The position numbers and the translations under genes are program-made. Under the pieces are notes generated by a model. The model saw only the letters and a list, made by a program, of their open reading frames with translations. It was not told the DNA's origin and did not search any database. A stretch of DNA of 64,000 bases, from NCBI GenBank assembly GCA_019359095.1, contig JAHHHZ010000013.1, positions 1 to 64,000 of the forward strand. The letters are read 5' to 3'. The DNA comes from Pleurocapsa minor HA4230-MV1. GTDB taxonomy: Bacteria; Cyanobacteriota; Cyanobacteriia; Cyanobacteriales; Xenococcaceae. Shown here one piece after another: positions 1 to 8,272 of the stretch; the stretch's first letter is position 1, and each line of letters opens with the position of its first letter.

Positions 1-173
<173 letters not shown>

Positions 174-220
174 TACCGAAACTTGAGACACAGGTAACAA
201 GATAATCAATAGTTGAGCAT

Positions 221-258
221 AAAGCGTCTCTCTAGTTTAGAAGGGGCGCTTTATTTTT
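221..258 (+). terminator. rho-independent terminator of psbA
   Basis: AAAGCG at 221-226 pairs with CGCTTT at 247-252, with partial pairing further in, followed by a short T-rich run. It sits right after the psbA stop, which fits a highly expressed monocistronic gene. Confidence 0.7.
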
Positions 259-319
259 AAGACAGCAATGAGTCAATGAATCTAAACCTACCACCAAAAT
301 TCAACGAGAATAAATAATC

Positions 320-448
320 ATGTTTCTAACTTCCCTATTGTTAATCTGTTTAATAGCAGTCACAGTTATTACAGAACAAAAGCCTTCTATCGTTGAGCAA
401 GAAGAATTAATTCCTATTCCTGTTCGCACAGATAAAACTAAAGGTTAA
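320..448 (+). CDS. small single-span membrane protein, unknown (42 aa)
   Basis: An ATG-started frame of 43 codons between psbA and a strong terminator. The product starts MFLTSLLLICLIAVTVIT, a likely membrane segment, followed by an acidic and proline-containing soluble tail ending in DKTKG. I do not recognise a family. The ribosome binding site is weak (a GAGA about 9 bases upstream). Support is the hydrophobic N-terminus, the compact fit between the two terminators and the size range of small thylakoid or plasma-membrane proteins. A chance ORF is possible. Confidence 0.35.
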   Translation: MFLTSLLLICLIAVTVITEQKPSIVEQEELIPIPVRTDKTKG

Positions 449-516
449 ACGTCAAATAAATATCAAATAAAGCTTGATTGAGATTGTATTTCTCCAACAT
501 ATACTGCATACTGCTT

Positions 517-553
517 AAACACTTATGGCGATCGCTATAAGTGTTTAATTTTT
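517..553. terminator. bidirectional terminator with a HIP1 loop
   Basis: A perfect 10-bp stem, AAACACTTAT (517-526) and ATAAGTGTTT (537-546), is followed by a T run on the plus strand and preceded by A-rich DNA for the other direction. The loop holds the HIP1 octamer GCGATCGC, itself self-complementary. It separates the small plus-strand ORF from the minus-strand dioxygenase-like gene, so it can stop both. Confidence 0.75.
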
Positions 554-591
554 TTAAATATTATCAGCTCAGATATAGGAGTTGGATCTGT

Positions 592-1512
592 TCATTTTTC
601 TGACCAAATTATGGGAAAAATCGCAGGATCGGTATAGTCAGGGAGTCCATTGGCTTGTTTACGACATAAACTATCTAAAAAGTGATGGATTTGTTTGCCA
701 TTGTTCCAAAAGGTTTGATAGCGATTTTCACCATCTTGGACGTTCATTACTACTACCCTACGCATGATTTTACTGCGATTTTCATAGCTGCCATGAATCA
801 AGGAGGAATGATGAAAACTAATTTGTCCTTTTTTGAGTATTATGGGAATTTTGTGAAATTCTTGTCCTTGCTGCTTAAATTCTCGCTCAATTTCTGCATG
901 GTTATCATAGTTAAAACCTCGCATTTGATCGGTTTTTGACCATTTATGACTGCGATCGATCACTACTAAAGGGCCTTGTTCTTCGGTAACATCATGAAGA
1001 GGAATCCAAGCTGTTAGTAATTTATTAGAAGTGCAATTTGAATGATAAGAACAATCTGTATGCCAGCCAACTTTTGTCGTATTTGGCTGATTAGGTTCTT
1101 TACTGACTAATTGATCTTGGAAATATCTGACTGTATCGGTATTCATTAACCTAGCTGCGATCGCGCCAATGATTGGTTGTAAAGATAGTTGCCTAAAAGC
1201 TAGATTTTGGAAAGAAATATATTCATTGTTACGTACTGCTGAGCGATCTCCTGGCTGCCAATTTCTACAACCTGCGATCGGTATTTCCGCATCTTTGTTG
1301 CCACTATATAATTCTTCACTGGCAATAAATAAAGCATCAATCAAATCTTCGGCAAGGATTTTGGGGGTAACAAACCAACCATGTTCTTGGAAGAATTTAA
1401 GATCCTCTACTGATGGTAAAAGTTGCTGCTGCTTTTCATTAAGATGAAATTTTTTTAATTGTCTATTTTCGTTAGCAAATGATAACAATAAATTTAAAGT
1501 TTTATTAGTCAT
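592..1512 (-). CDS. phytanoyl-CoA dioxygenase family protein (Fe(II)/2-oxoglutarate oxygenase)
   Basis: A 306-residue PhyH-type protein. The iron triad is visible: His151 and Asp153 in WHTD, and His240 in SLIHGSYEN. An arginine near residue 251 is in place to bind 2-oxoglutarate. The family hydroxylates small molecules, lipids or natural products, and the substrate here cannot be read from sequence. The gene is monocistronic, reading toward the HIP1-loop terminator at 517-553. Family assignment is firm; physiological role is unknown. Confidence 0.85.
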   Translation of the reverse strand: MTNKTLNLLLSFANENRQLKKFHLNEKQQQLLPSVEDLKFFQEHGWFVTPKILAEDLIDALFIASEELYSGNKDAEIPIAGCRNWQPGDRSAVRNNEYISFQNLAFRQLSLQPIIGAIAARLMNTDTVRYFQDQLVSKEPNQPNTTKVGWHTDCSYHSNCTSNKLLTAWIPLHDVTEEQGPLVVIDRSHKWSKTDQMRGFNYDNHAEIEREFKQQGQEFHKIPIILKKGQISFHHSSLIHGSYENRSKIMRRVVVMNVQDGENRYQTFWNNGKQIHHFLDSLCRKQANGLPDYTDPAIFPIIWSEK

Positions 1513-1981
1513 TAATTTTAAATTTTAGTTGTATAAATTAGCTGTACTATGTTAAAGACTATTGGCAGGCACAAGAACTTTTTCTTGCAAAGTAAACTTC
1601 AAGAACAGAAAGAAAGTTTTAAATTTAAATATTAATAACTAATCTCAATTGAGAGTAAATTTAATTTAAATTATTTAATCAGATATACAAAAAACTGTTT
1701 AAATTGACGCTTATTATTAATAATCAATATCAATAATAACATAAATGACACAATATTTTATTTTTCGGTTAAGCCAAAAATAGTTTAGGTTAGGCATTAA
1801 TCGAATTTAGCTAGAAAAATTACAGTTAAAAGAATCTTCTTTGATTAATTCCAAATTAGCAAGATCAGAAGTATTTCAACAGTAACTATAGTAATTAGCT
1901 ATTGTTGAAAATTTTATTAGTTACTGAACTTAGTTAGGTTACCTAAAATAACAATCCCACCAGGTAAAAGATGGTTATAAC
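1513..1981. other. AT-rich intergenic region
   Basis: 470 bases rich in A and T between the dioxygenase promoter side and the decayed HxlR fragment. I see no ORF with coding character, no RNA gene and no clear repeat. The promoter of the minus-strand dioxygenase gene must lie at its left end. Confidence 0.6.
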
Positions 1982-2293
1982 TCAATCAAGTTTTTTGCTA
2001 TCAATTGCTTCTGCTCTGGCAAGTTCCACTTCGTGTAAATGCTCTGAAGCCCAATTGCAAAGGGTTTTAAGTGGTTTGACAAGTGTTTTTCCTAGGGGAG
2101 TCAAAGAATATTCCACCATTGGCGGTACAACTGGATAAACCTGGCGATGAATCAGTCCACTGTTTTCCAGATTGCGCAGGGTTTGAGTTAACATTTTTTG
2201 CGACACTCCCCCAATTTCACGGTGTAATTCGCCATATCTTCTGGTATTTCTCGACAGTGACAAAATAACTAATGCCGTCCACCCAATTAATTT
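1982..2293 (-). pseudogene. HxlR-family regulator, 5'-truncated remnant
   Basis: The frame encodes the C-terminal two thirds of a winged-helix HxlR regulator (RRYGELHREIGGVSQKML, then GLIHRQVYPVVPPMVEYS). It is a close paralogue of the intact regulator at 4298. The recognisable homology starts near base 2285 (GWTALVILS), where the N-terminal dimerisation and DNA-contact residues should begin, and a TGA stop at 2294-2296 blocks the frame upstream. Only a TTG at 2261-2263 could restart it. The truncation and the joined Nudix fragment upstream point to a deletion junction. Confidence 0.75.
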
Positions 2294-2530
2294 TCAAATC
2301 CATATTCCATCAATAGTAGTAGTGTGGGCAATGCCCACGCTACTTAAATGAACCCAATATTTTAGCCTAGACGCGCTACTACTAAGTTTCTTATTACTTT
2401 TGAGAAGCTGATTATCTTTACGGTGCTGAAGCAACAGATCACCTTGTTGATTGACAATCAGAACAGCAGCTCCAGGAATAATTAAGGGACGATGCCCAAC
2501 TAGTGAGCGAAGTTCTTGAACATAGCCCAT
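2294..2530 (-). pseudogene. Nudix hydrolase, truncated N-terminal fragment
   Basis: The first about 40 residues (MGYVQELRSLVGHRPLIIPG, then VLIVNQQGDLLLQHRKDNQ) match the first strand of Nudix hydrolases. The sequence then departs into an unrelated tail that includes an inverted repeat, and the Nudix box (GX5EX7REUXEEXGU) is absent. The frame runs into the HxlR remnant in the same phase, with one stop codon between them. An AGGTAAGT ribosome binding site still precedes the ATG. No catalytic activity is expected. Confidence 0.7.
2318..2344. repeat. short inverted repeat (GTGGGCA/TGCCCAC type)
   Basis: Thirteen-base arms, AGTAGTGTGGGCA and TGCCCACGCTACT, pair with one mismatch around a single base. 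It lies inside the broken Nudix frame at the junction with the HxlR remnant. Related GTGGG...CCCAC ends occur at 34944-35099 and 47375-47438. Confidence 0.7.
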
Positions 2531-2640
2531 TTGTAACTTACCTATTGTAATTTTGACTGAATCATCCTAACTTAACTTAACGCGATCGCTTTTTACGCTT
2601 AAAAGTCAACACGATCATTGAAAAATTTGCAGAATTATTA

Positions 2641-3123
2641 TTAGGCTTTAGCGACTTCATTACCCTGATTTAGTAGCGCCCAACTCACAAAAACAATGGA
2701 TAGAATTGCCAGTCCAGTTCTGAACCAATGCCAGTTTGACCAAATTACTATTTTTTCCGAGATGTCACCAAGATCCATAGTCTGACTCAAAAACTCTGCA
2801 TTTGCACCAGCGAAGTAAATGGGAAAAGTAATTGTACAGATAAACAGAGAAATTAAGCCTAAAATTAACGGCAATCGGCTGCTAGGGGATGACTTCCATG
2901 CTGTCGCTAAGGCTACAATCAGCATTAATAATGACACCATATTTAAGGGAATCATGATAGTTGGAAATCGAAAAAAGTTCTCGTTCATCCATGATAAGAA
3001 CATACTGGGTTGTGCTGCCTGCCAAAAGTTAACGACAGCAACAGCAATAAATAACAAAGCGCCTGAATACAAACTCAAGGCAATCAGTGTTAGCACTTGA
3101 AAGATGGTCGAAATCTTCGTCAT
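2641..3123 (-). CDS. DUF1772 (anthrone-oxygenase-like) membrane protein
   Basis: A 160-residue protein with about four membrane spans. The C-terminal signature SNWHWFRTGLA matches the conserved W/H/RT region of the DUF1772 family, which includes fungal anthrone oxygenases acting on aromatic polyketides. It is the last intact gene of a minus-strand run (isochorismatase-like, YciI, DUF1772) that diverges from an HxlR regulator, so co-regulation is likely. A ribosome binding site (GAGGAG) precedes the ATG. The substrate is unknown; a role in handling aromatic or quinone-like compounds is inference. Confidence 0.7.
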   Translation of the reverse strand: MTKISTIFQVLTLIALSLYSGALLFIAVAVVNFWQAAQPSMFLSWMNENFFRFPTIMIPLNMVSLLMLIVALATAWKSSPSSRLPLILGLISLFICTITFPIYFAGANAEFLSQTMDLGDISEKIVIWSNWHWFRTGLAILSIVFVSWALLNQGNEVAKA

Positions 3124-3153
3124 AATAACTCCTCTTAATTTGCTTTGCTTCCA

Positions 3154-3540
3154 CTACATCAAAGCTCGCTGAGGCTCTGACAGGGTAACTTGGACAGTAA
3201 TCTTACCGTCATTAAGCAACCAAGGACGAATAGTAAAAGTACGAGCGCCACTGCTATGCATAGGATCGGCCTGGGCAATACTTTGGGCTTCTTCGACTGA
3301 ACTGGCTCTGTAGATCAACAAGCCATCTCCTTCAAAATATTGACCGTCATCCGTCCAAAGTGGCCCTGCGCCAAATAATACATTGCGGTTTTCTAATTCT
3401 CTTAAGTAGGCTCGATGCTCAACGAGATTTTGCTTGACAGAATCTAAGTTCTTGGCGATGGAAGTTACAACATAAAGCTGCATCCGTAGGGAATTACCTG
3501 AACTTTCGATAATTTTTTGGGCTTTAACGCGATCGCTCAT
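3154..3540 (-). CDS. YciI-family protein
   Basis: The start is taken at the ATG at 3538-3540 (MSDRVKAQ), giving 128 residues. A longer frame from 3621 would overlap the upstream gene's end and adds a cysteine-rich stretch unlike the family. The YCII domain covers residues about 20-115 (YVVTSIAKNLDSVKQNLVEH, then GDGLLIYRASSVEEAQ). The C-terminal part ends ITVQVTLSEPQRALM. YciI-like proteins are small dimeric alpha/beta folds, some with lactone-hydrolysing or dehalogenase-like activity. It lies 28 bases after the isochorismatase-like gene and 30 before DUF1772, so all three probably form one transcript. Confidence 0.75.
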   Translation of the reverse strand: MSDRVKAQKIIESSGNSLRMQLYVVTSIAKNLDSVKQNLVEHRAYLRELENRNVLFGAGPLWTDDGQYFEGDGLLIYRASSVEEAQSIAQADPMHSSGARTFTIRPWLLNDGKITVQVTLSEPQRALM

Positions 3541-3568
3541 TTTTCTTACTTTTAATATATTTGTAACT

Positions 3569-4159
3569 TTAGGCAATTTGTGGCAACACATCTTGAAACA
3601 AGATTTGTTGTAATTGCGCACCTTCGGATCGACTCCAATCTTGTGCTAATTCCGCCATCATTGTATTGGTTGCCGTTAGCACTACGCCTTCGCGCTCCAT
3701 GCGTCGTCTCGACATTTCTTCTGAAAGCTCAAAAGGTGATCCTGACGCATCCATTACAGCTTGAACTTGATAGCCCTCTTGGCACGCACTGATTGCAGGG
3801 AAAACTAAACAAACATCGGTAGTCACTCCCGCCATAATCAAATTTTTGCGTCTTGTGGCTTCAACGGCTGCTTTGAAGTTTGGATCATTCCAAGCGTTGA
3901 CAATACCTGCGCGTTTGATGCGAGTTTCAAAAGCTGCTGGCAGAATCTCAGCTAATTCTGGTAAGAGCGCACCCTGAATATTTTCTTCTTGACTACTAGT
4001 AAGAATCACGGGAATGTTGAGAATTTTCGCTGTCTTTGCCAGAGCTAGAGTATTTCGTTTAACCACTTCTAGAGGTATGTTGTGGATCAATTTCATTGTG
4101 CCAATCTGGTGATCGATTAATAACAATGCTGAGTTTTCCGCTGTGAAGATACTACTCAT
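3569..4159 (-). CDS. isochorismatase-family cysteine hydrolase (YcaC-like)
   Basis: A 196-residue isochorismatase-fold protein with the expected Asp16 (LLLIDHQ), Lys82 (RIKRAG) and Cys117 (GVTTDVCLVF) catalytic triad. The length and sequence resemble the YcaC subgroup, whose substrates are unknown, rather than true isochorismatases or nicotinamidases. It is first in the minus-strand operon and diverges from the HxlR gene across a 138-base region holding a palindromic operator. Expression is therefore probably controlled by that regulator. Family call is strong; reaction is unknown. Confidence 0.8.
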   Translation of the reverse strand: MSSIFTAENSALLLIDHQIGTMKLIHNIPLEVVKRNTLALAKTAKILNIPVILTSSQEENIQGALLPELAEILPAAFETRIKRAGIVNAWNDPNFKAAVEATRRKNLIMAGVTTDVCLVFPAISACQEGYQVQAVMDASGSPFELSEEMSRRRMEREGVVLTATNTMMAELAQDWSRSEGAQLQQILFQDVLPQIA

Positions 4160-4261
4160 TTCCTTCTCCTATCGGTTTTGTATTTTGTGTTTTGCAAATG
4201 ATTGAATGTTTTGATTATCGATTCTTAACAGTTAAAAGCGCAAGTACGTACATAAAAATGC

Positions 4262-4285
4262 TATACATACATATTTGTATGTATA
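4262..4285. promoter_or_regulatory. palindromic operator, probable HxlR site
   Basis: TATACATACA and TGTATGTATA are perfect 10-base arms around a 4-base centre, 12 bases before the HxlR start codon and about 100 before the divergent operon. Just upstream, AGTACGTACAT at about 4240-4252 looks like a related half site. HxlR proteins bind such palindromes as dimers, often sensing electrophiles or oxidants. Confidence 0.75.
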
Positions 4286-4297
4286 AACTTCCCAGCT

Positions 4298-4672
4298 ATG
4301 ACTATCAAAGGCTCAAATAATGTTTTAGATTCACATCCTTATCTGCGTCAGACTCTCGATTTGGTCGCGGATAAGTGGGTTGTTGCAGCTTTGTATATTC
4401 TTTCTCACGGGACAAAACGTTATGGAGAAATGCAAAGGGAAATCGGCAATATCTCACAGCGAATGCTGACTCGGACACTGAGAGATTTGGAACGAAATGG
4501 GCTAGTGCATCGCCAGGTATATCCTGTTGTACCGCCAATGGTGGAGTATTCTTTGACTCCGCTGGGTGAAACGCTCAATGAAGTATTGAAAGCTCTTTGT
4601 GATTGGTCAACGGATAATTTTCAGCAAGTGGAAACTGCAAGAGCAATTTATGATGAGGCAAAAAAGCAATGA
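4298..4672 (+). CDS. HxlR-family transcriptional regulator
   Basis: A 124-residue winged-helix MarR/HxlR-type regulator with the family core from DLVADKWVVAALYILSHG through GLVHRQVYPVVPPMVEYSL. It lacks the N-terminal cysteine used by redox-sensing HypR/YodB types: no cysteine is seen before the helix-turn-helix, and the only one is near the C-terminus (ALCDWS). It is transcribed divergently from the isochorismatase/YciI/DUF1772 genes and has its own palindrome at the promoter, suggesting autoregulation plus control of that operon. A truncated paralogue lies at 1982-2293. Confidence 0.85.
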   Translation: MTIKGSNNVLDSHPYLRQTLDLVADKWVVAALYILSHGTKRYGEMQREIGNISQRMLTRTLRDLERNGLVHRQVYPVVPPMVEYSLTPLGETLNEVLKALCDWSTDNFQQVETARAIYDEAKKQ

Positions 4673-4683
4673 AGTTATGGTGA

Positions 4684-4733
4684 AGCGATCGCATTTTCCT
4701 ATAGTAACTACTTGACTTGACCAAAACGGCGAT
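4684..4733. repeat. direct repeat copy 1 (duplicate of uppS 3' end)
   Basis: Fifty bases match 6442-6491 at 48 positions. Copy 2 includes the last codons and stop of uppS plus 24 bases beyond it. This copy sits 11 bases after the HxlR stop with no uppS gene attached, so it looks like a duplicated junction. Confidence 0.85.
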
Positions 4734-4981
4734 TCAATTTTTCCTACTTTCTCATTCTTGACGATACATTCGGCGATTTTGGCTAGTATATAATGCCTTT
4801 CATTTGTCTATATTTAGGTAATACCACATATTTCTTAATTCATGCTTTTGTTTGCCTTGGCACAAAGATCATGATATACGTAGTGAATTATGTTTAACCT
4901 AACATTTTCCTGAGTCATTTTAACGAGTGCATAGTGATGAGATAATTCCAACATAAAATTTATGAAAGGTTGGCTGCACCA
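4734..4981. other. intergenic region before the DUF3500 gene
   Basis: Together with 4673-4733 this is about 310 bases without a gene. Apart from the 50-bp repeat it holds AT-rich DNA with no repeat or hairpin I can support. It should contain the promoter of the DUF3500 gene. Confidence 0.5.
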
Positions 4982-6319
4982 ATGAAAAAAAAGCTTTTCC
5001 CAAAATTGACTGCTCTACTTTGCTTAACCGCTGTGCTATCAATGATTGGTAGTGATCGATTAGAAGAACAGTTCAACCGCTCTAGCTATTCTGCCCAGCA
5101 AGCTATTGACACTAGTTCTCAGTCAACTGTTCTTCCAAAAACTCGTAGCGTTTTCAATAATTCTAATCTGGCACTAAGACAATCGCTTCAAGATGTGCGT
5201 TATCTAGAACTTAGCGAATCAATTAAAAGTTTTTTAGCAACGCTTGACAAAACCCAACGCGCCGCTGTAGTTGTTCCCTTTGATAATCCCTTTCGCACCC
5301 GATCCTTTTGTTATGTACTCGCCCGATGTAAAGACGAGTTTGTCGGCTTAAAAATGTCAGCGCTCAATTCAACGCAAAAAATAGCGTTAAACAACCTGTT
5401 GATGAAAAGCTTTAGTGGTTCTGGCTATTCGAGAGCTATTCAAACAATGAATCGCGAATGGCTTGTCGAAGAGATGGAAAATGCCCATCGCGCTGATCCT
5501 AAGAAATATCCCACAGTGGGGAGTCCTTTGGTTCCTGAATGGACGCCACCGCCAAAGCGCGCTGCTCCTGATTACTATATCGCTTTCTTTGGGCAGCCTG
5601 CCTCCATGCACCCCTGGGGGCTACGCTTTGAAGGTCATCATCTTAGTTTGAATCTGACTTTTGGGGGTGAAGGTTCGCAGCATAAGGTAGGGACTTCACC
5701 AATGTTTTTTGGTTCTAGTCCAATGATCGTTCCAGCAAGTCCAAAAACAGCAGAAGGGCAGACTGCCTATCCTCGATGGTACCAGGAAGAAGGTCAGCAA
5801 TCGCTCAATCGCGAAGCTTGGCTAGCCCGTTCATTCTTAAATGCTTTAGATGCTTCAACTCTCAAGCCTGGCAAGTGGTCAGCGTTGCCCGATGTTGTTT
5901 TAGCTGGCGGTACAGATGTTCCGCTAGACGCCTCAAGTTATCTAAAGAATGAGAAGGTGGGCATCGCCGTTGCCAATTTAAGTCCTCTGCAACAAGACTT
6001 ACTTTATGAATTTGCCCTGGAGTTTTTACAATTACAGGCAAGCCAAAATATCAATATAGATGACTTTAAGGCCAACTTAGCTAACTCACGCGTTTGGTGG
6101 TTTGGTAATAAGAAAGATGATCGAGCGGCTCTTTATTTTCGTATTCAGAGCGATCGCTATTTGATTGAGCTGTTACAGTCAGACACTTTTGGCGTCTCCA
6201 GTGAAGTAGAATCCAACCACGTACATGCCTCATTTAGAGACTTAACTAATGATTGGGATCATAACTCTTTAGGGGAGCATTTACGCCAGCATCACCATGA
6301 CGAAGCACTTATTCGTTAA
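4982..6319 (+). CDS. secreted DUF3500-family protein
   Basis: The ATG at 4982 is preferred over an in-frame TTG at 4970 because an AAAGG lies about 12 bases upstream and the product then starts with a clean signal peptide (MKKKLFPKL plus a hydrophobic run to about residue 24). The 445-residue protein has DUF3500 hallmarks: YYIAFFGQP, WGLRFEGHHLSLNLTFGG and a C-terminal histidine cluster (LRQHHHDEALIR). The function of DUF3500 is not established; its conserved histidines suggest a metal site. The gene is bracketed by the 50-bp direct repeat, a sign of insertion or duplication. Confidence 0.8.
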   Translation: MKKKLFPKLTALLCLTAVLSMIGSDRLEEQFNRSSYSAQQAIDTSSQSTVLPKTRSVFNNSNLALRQSLQDVRYLELSESIKSFLATLDKTQRAAVVVPFDNPFRTRSFCYVLARCKDEFVGLKMSALNSTQKIALNNLLMKSFSGSGYSRAIQTMNREWLVEEMENAHRADPKKYPTVGSPLVPEWTPPPKRAAPDYYIAFFGQPASMHPWGLRFEGHHLSLNLTFGGEGSQHKVGTSPMFFGSSPMIVPASPKTAEGQTAYPRWYQEEGQQSLNREAWLARSFLNALDASTLKPGKWSALPDVVLAGGTDVPLDASSYLKNEKVGIAVANLSPLQQDLLYEFALEFLQLQASQNINIDDFKANLANSRVWWFGNKKDDRAALYFRIQSDRYLIELLQSDTFGVSSEVESNHVHASFRDLTNDWDHNSLGEHLRQHHHDEALIR

Positions 6320-6441
6320 AACGTTAAGATTTCAAGATTGGGGTACCTCAGCCGAATGCAGAAAGCCAATCCTCTGATAACGCAAGTTCGGAGTTACAGT
6401 TTGTTTACGCAAAACCGAACATTTTTAGCTAGAAGACGATG

Positions 6442-6491
6442 AGCGATCGCATTTTTCTAGAGTAACTACTTGACTTGACCAAAACGGCGAT
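6442..6491. repeat. direct repeat copy 2 (contains uppS stop)
   Basis: This is the partner of 4684-4733, with two mismatches over 50 bases. It spans the last 26 bases of uppS, including the stop, and 24 bases downstream. Confidence 0.85.
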
Positions 6492-7221
6492 CGCGCTGTT
6501 GAAAAGCGACTATAGCTCGATCAAACTGCTCATGATTAAAATCTGGCCAGAGAGTATCGGTCACATAGATTTCAGTGTAGGCTAGCTGCCACAGCATGAA
6601 GTTACTCAAGCGCATTTCCCCACTGGTACGAATCAAGAGATCGGGGTCGGGACTAGCAGCAGTATAGAGATGTTGAGAGATAATTTGGTCATTAATAGAG
6701 TCGGCAGATAGTTCACCCTGCTGGACTTTTTCAGCGATCGCTTTGCAGGCATGAATCATTTCGTGACGACTACCGTAGTTGATTGCCACATTAAAAAATA
6801 CGCCTTGATTATTTTTTGTCCGCTCCATTGAGCGATACATTTCCTGTTGTAGGGAAGAGGGTAAAGGCGTTAAATCTCCAATAAAATTAATGCAGACTTC
6901 TTCTGCTTCCATCTCCTTTAATTCTTTCTGCAACAGCCTTTCAAATAAGCTCATCAAGAAGTTAACTTCTCCTGTGGGGCGACCCCAATTTTCCGTCGAA
7001 AAAGCATAAGCAGTTAAAGTTTTTACCCCTAGATCTTTACAGTAACGCAACATCTCCTTCAGGGCATTAGCACCCCTGCGATGTCCTTCAATGCGCGGTA
7101 AACCCCTTTGTGTTGCCCAGCGACCATTACCATCCATAATTACAGCAACGTGGTTCGGCAATTTAGCTTGGTTAGTTTGGTTAGTTTGGGTTAATAGATT
7201 AGTTACTAATTGAGCTGTCAT
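6466..7221 (-). CDS. uppS: isoprenyl transferase (undecaprenyl diphosphate synthase)
   Basis: A 251-residue cis-prenyltransferase that condenses isopentenyl diphosphate onto farnesyl diphosphate to make the C55 carrier lipid for peptidoglycan and surface glycans. The active-site signature [13 protein letters not shown] is near residue 24, and the C-terminal region has the conserved [18 protein letters not shown]. It is cytoplasmic or peripheral to the membrane. It reads leftward after the unknown diiron protein with a 49-base gap. The first about 22 residues are rich in T, N and Q and may be variable. Confidence 0.95.
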   Translation of the reverse strand: MTAQLVTNLLTQTNQTNQAKLPNHVAVIMDGNGRWATQRGLPRIEGHRRGANALKEMLRYCKDLGVKTLTAYAFSTENWGRPTGEVNFLMSLFERLLQKELKEMEAEEVCINFIGDLTPLPSSLQQEMYRSMERTKNNQGVFFNVAINYGSRHEMIHACKAIAEKVQQGELSADSINDQIISQHLYTAASPDPDLLIRTSGEMRLSNFMLWQLAYTEIYVTDTLWPDFNHEQFDRAIVAFQQRDRRFGQVK

Positions 7222-7270
7222 AGAAATTATTTTAAGTTAAGGACGATTAAACTAAATAAGAAGTTGCTAC

Positions 7271-8272
7271 TTAGAAAATGATTACTTTAGGCTGATTGTA
7301 TTCAACACTATTGTTCCCGAAAAAATCTGGAGTCGCACAGCACGAGTGCAAATATTCTGGAGTTAATTGACTACTCCAATACCACATTCGTTTTAAAACC
7401 CAAATAAAAGTGTAAATCAATTCGCCTCGACATAAGACTGACCAAGATTGCCAATTTAAAATAGACATCATACGTTGAAACGTAGATTTGATCTCCGCTG
7501 GAGATTTAATTGTTGATTCATAGGATACAGGCAAGATAGTATGAATTTGGCTAAGAAGATAGCAAATTAACTGTTCTGTACCATCGGGATAGAGCCACAT
7601 TCCCATTCCCCAGAATTTTGCCAGGTGATTAACTTCGTCCTGTAACAATTCACTCAAGACTTGTTGGGTTGTTCCTGTTGTGTGAGACATCAGCCACAGG
7701 TATAAACAGGCTGCACCATATTCTGTGATCACCCGATGTAAACCGTGTTGATATAAATCTTGGTAGGGATTTGTCCAGGCTTGATAGCTTTTGGCAGTTT
7801 GTACTTGAGGGGTAATTGATTCAGTTGCTAGCATTTGATAGAGCTTGGTTAAAGCTGGAGTGTGTTGACGCTCTTCTTTTTCCCACAAGCCTAATTCAAT
7901 GATTGTGCCATCATCTGCGACTATTCCCCCCACTAACCGCGCCATACTGGGATGAATTGGTTCAAGATACTGTCTACTAGTTTGGGTATATTCTCTGATG
8001 GGTGCTTCCGTGTCCAACGCACCTTTAATAATCGACAAAAAAATATCCAATTCTAGACCAATAACTTGTTCTGGATGGATATCTTGCCAATTGATGTTAG
8101 ACCATTTACGGGGTTGTGGATTGAGAAACTGCTGGGGTAAATCCTCTAGGCGATCGCCTAATTTTTGACAACTTAAATATCGCTCGATTAAATAATTAAT
8201 CCTAACTTTGGTCTGAAAAAAATTAGGACGAAAACAAACTTCTCCCGCTAAATCGATTGCTGGTTGATACAT
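7271..8272 (-). CDS. ferritin-like diiron protein, unknown function
   Basis: A 333-residue helical protein with two carboxylate/histidine motifs, E134xxH137 in EKEERQHT and E213xxH216 in LQDEVNHL, plus Glu184 between them. This spacing fits a four-helix diiron fold related to soluble acyl-ACP desaturases and other ferritin-like oxidases. It has no signal peptide and only weakly hydrophobic segments. It lies upstream of uppS on the same strand and could share its transcript. The substrate is not predictable, and a fatty-acyl or aldehyde oxidation role would be a guess. Confidence 0.6.
   Translation of the reverse strand: MYQPAIDLAGEVCFRPNFFQTKVRINYLIERYLSCQKLGDRLEDLPQQFLNPQPRKWSNINWQDIHPEQVIGLELDIFLSIIKGALDTEAPIREYTQTSRQYLEPIHPSMARLVGGIVADDGTIIELGLWEKEERQHTPALTKLYQMLATESITPQVQTAKSYQAWTNPYQDLYQHGLHRVITEYGAACLYLWLMSHTTGTTQQVLSELLQDEVNHLAKFWGMGMWLYPDGTEQLICYLLSQIHTILPVSYESTIKSPAEIKSTFQRMMSILNWQSWSVLCRGELIYTFIWVLKRMWYWSSQLTPEYLHSCCATPDFFGNNSVEYNQPKVIIF

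Noticed and set aside
3541-3621. Longer YciI start at 3621
   Set aside because: It adds a cysteine-rich stretch, overlaps the end of the upstream gene and lacks similarity to the family; the ATG at 3540 fits better.
5387-5611. Minus-strand ORF inside the DUF3500 gene
   Set aside because: It is a shadow of the longer coding frame, without family similarity or ribosome binding site.
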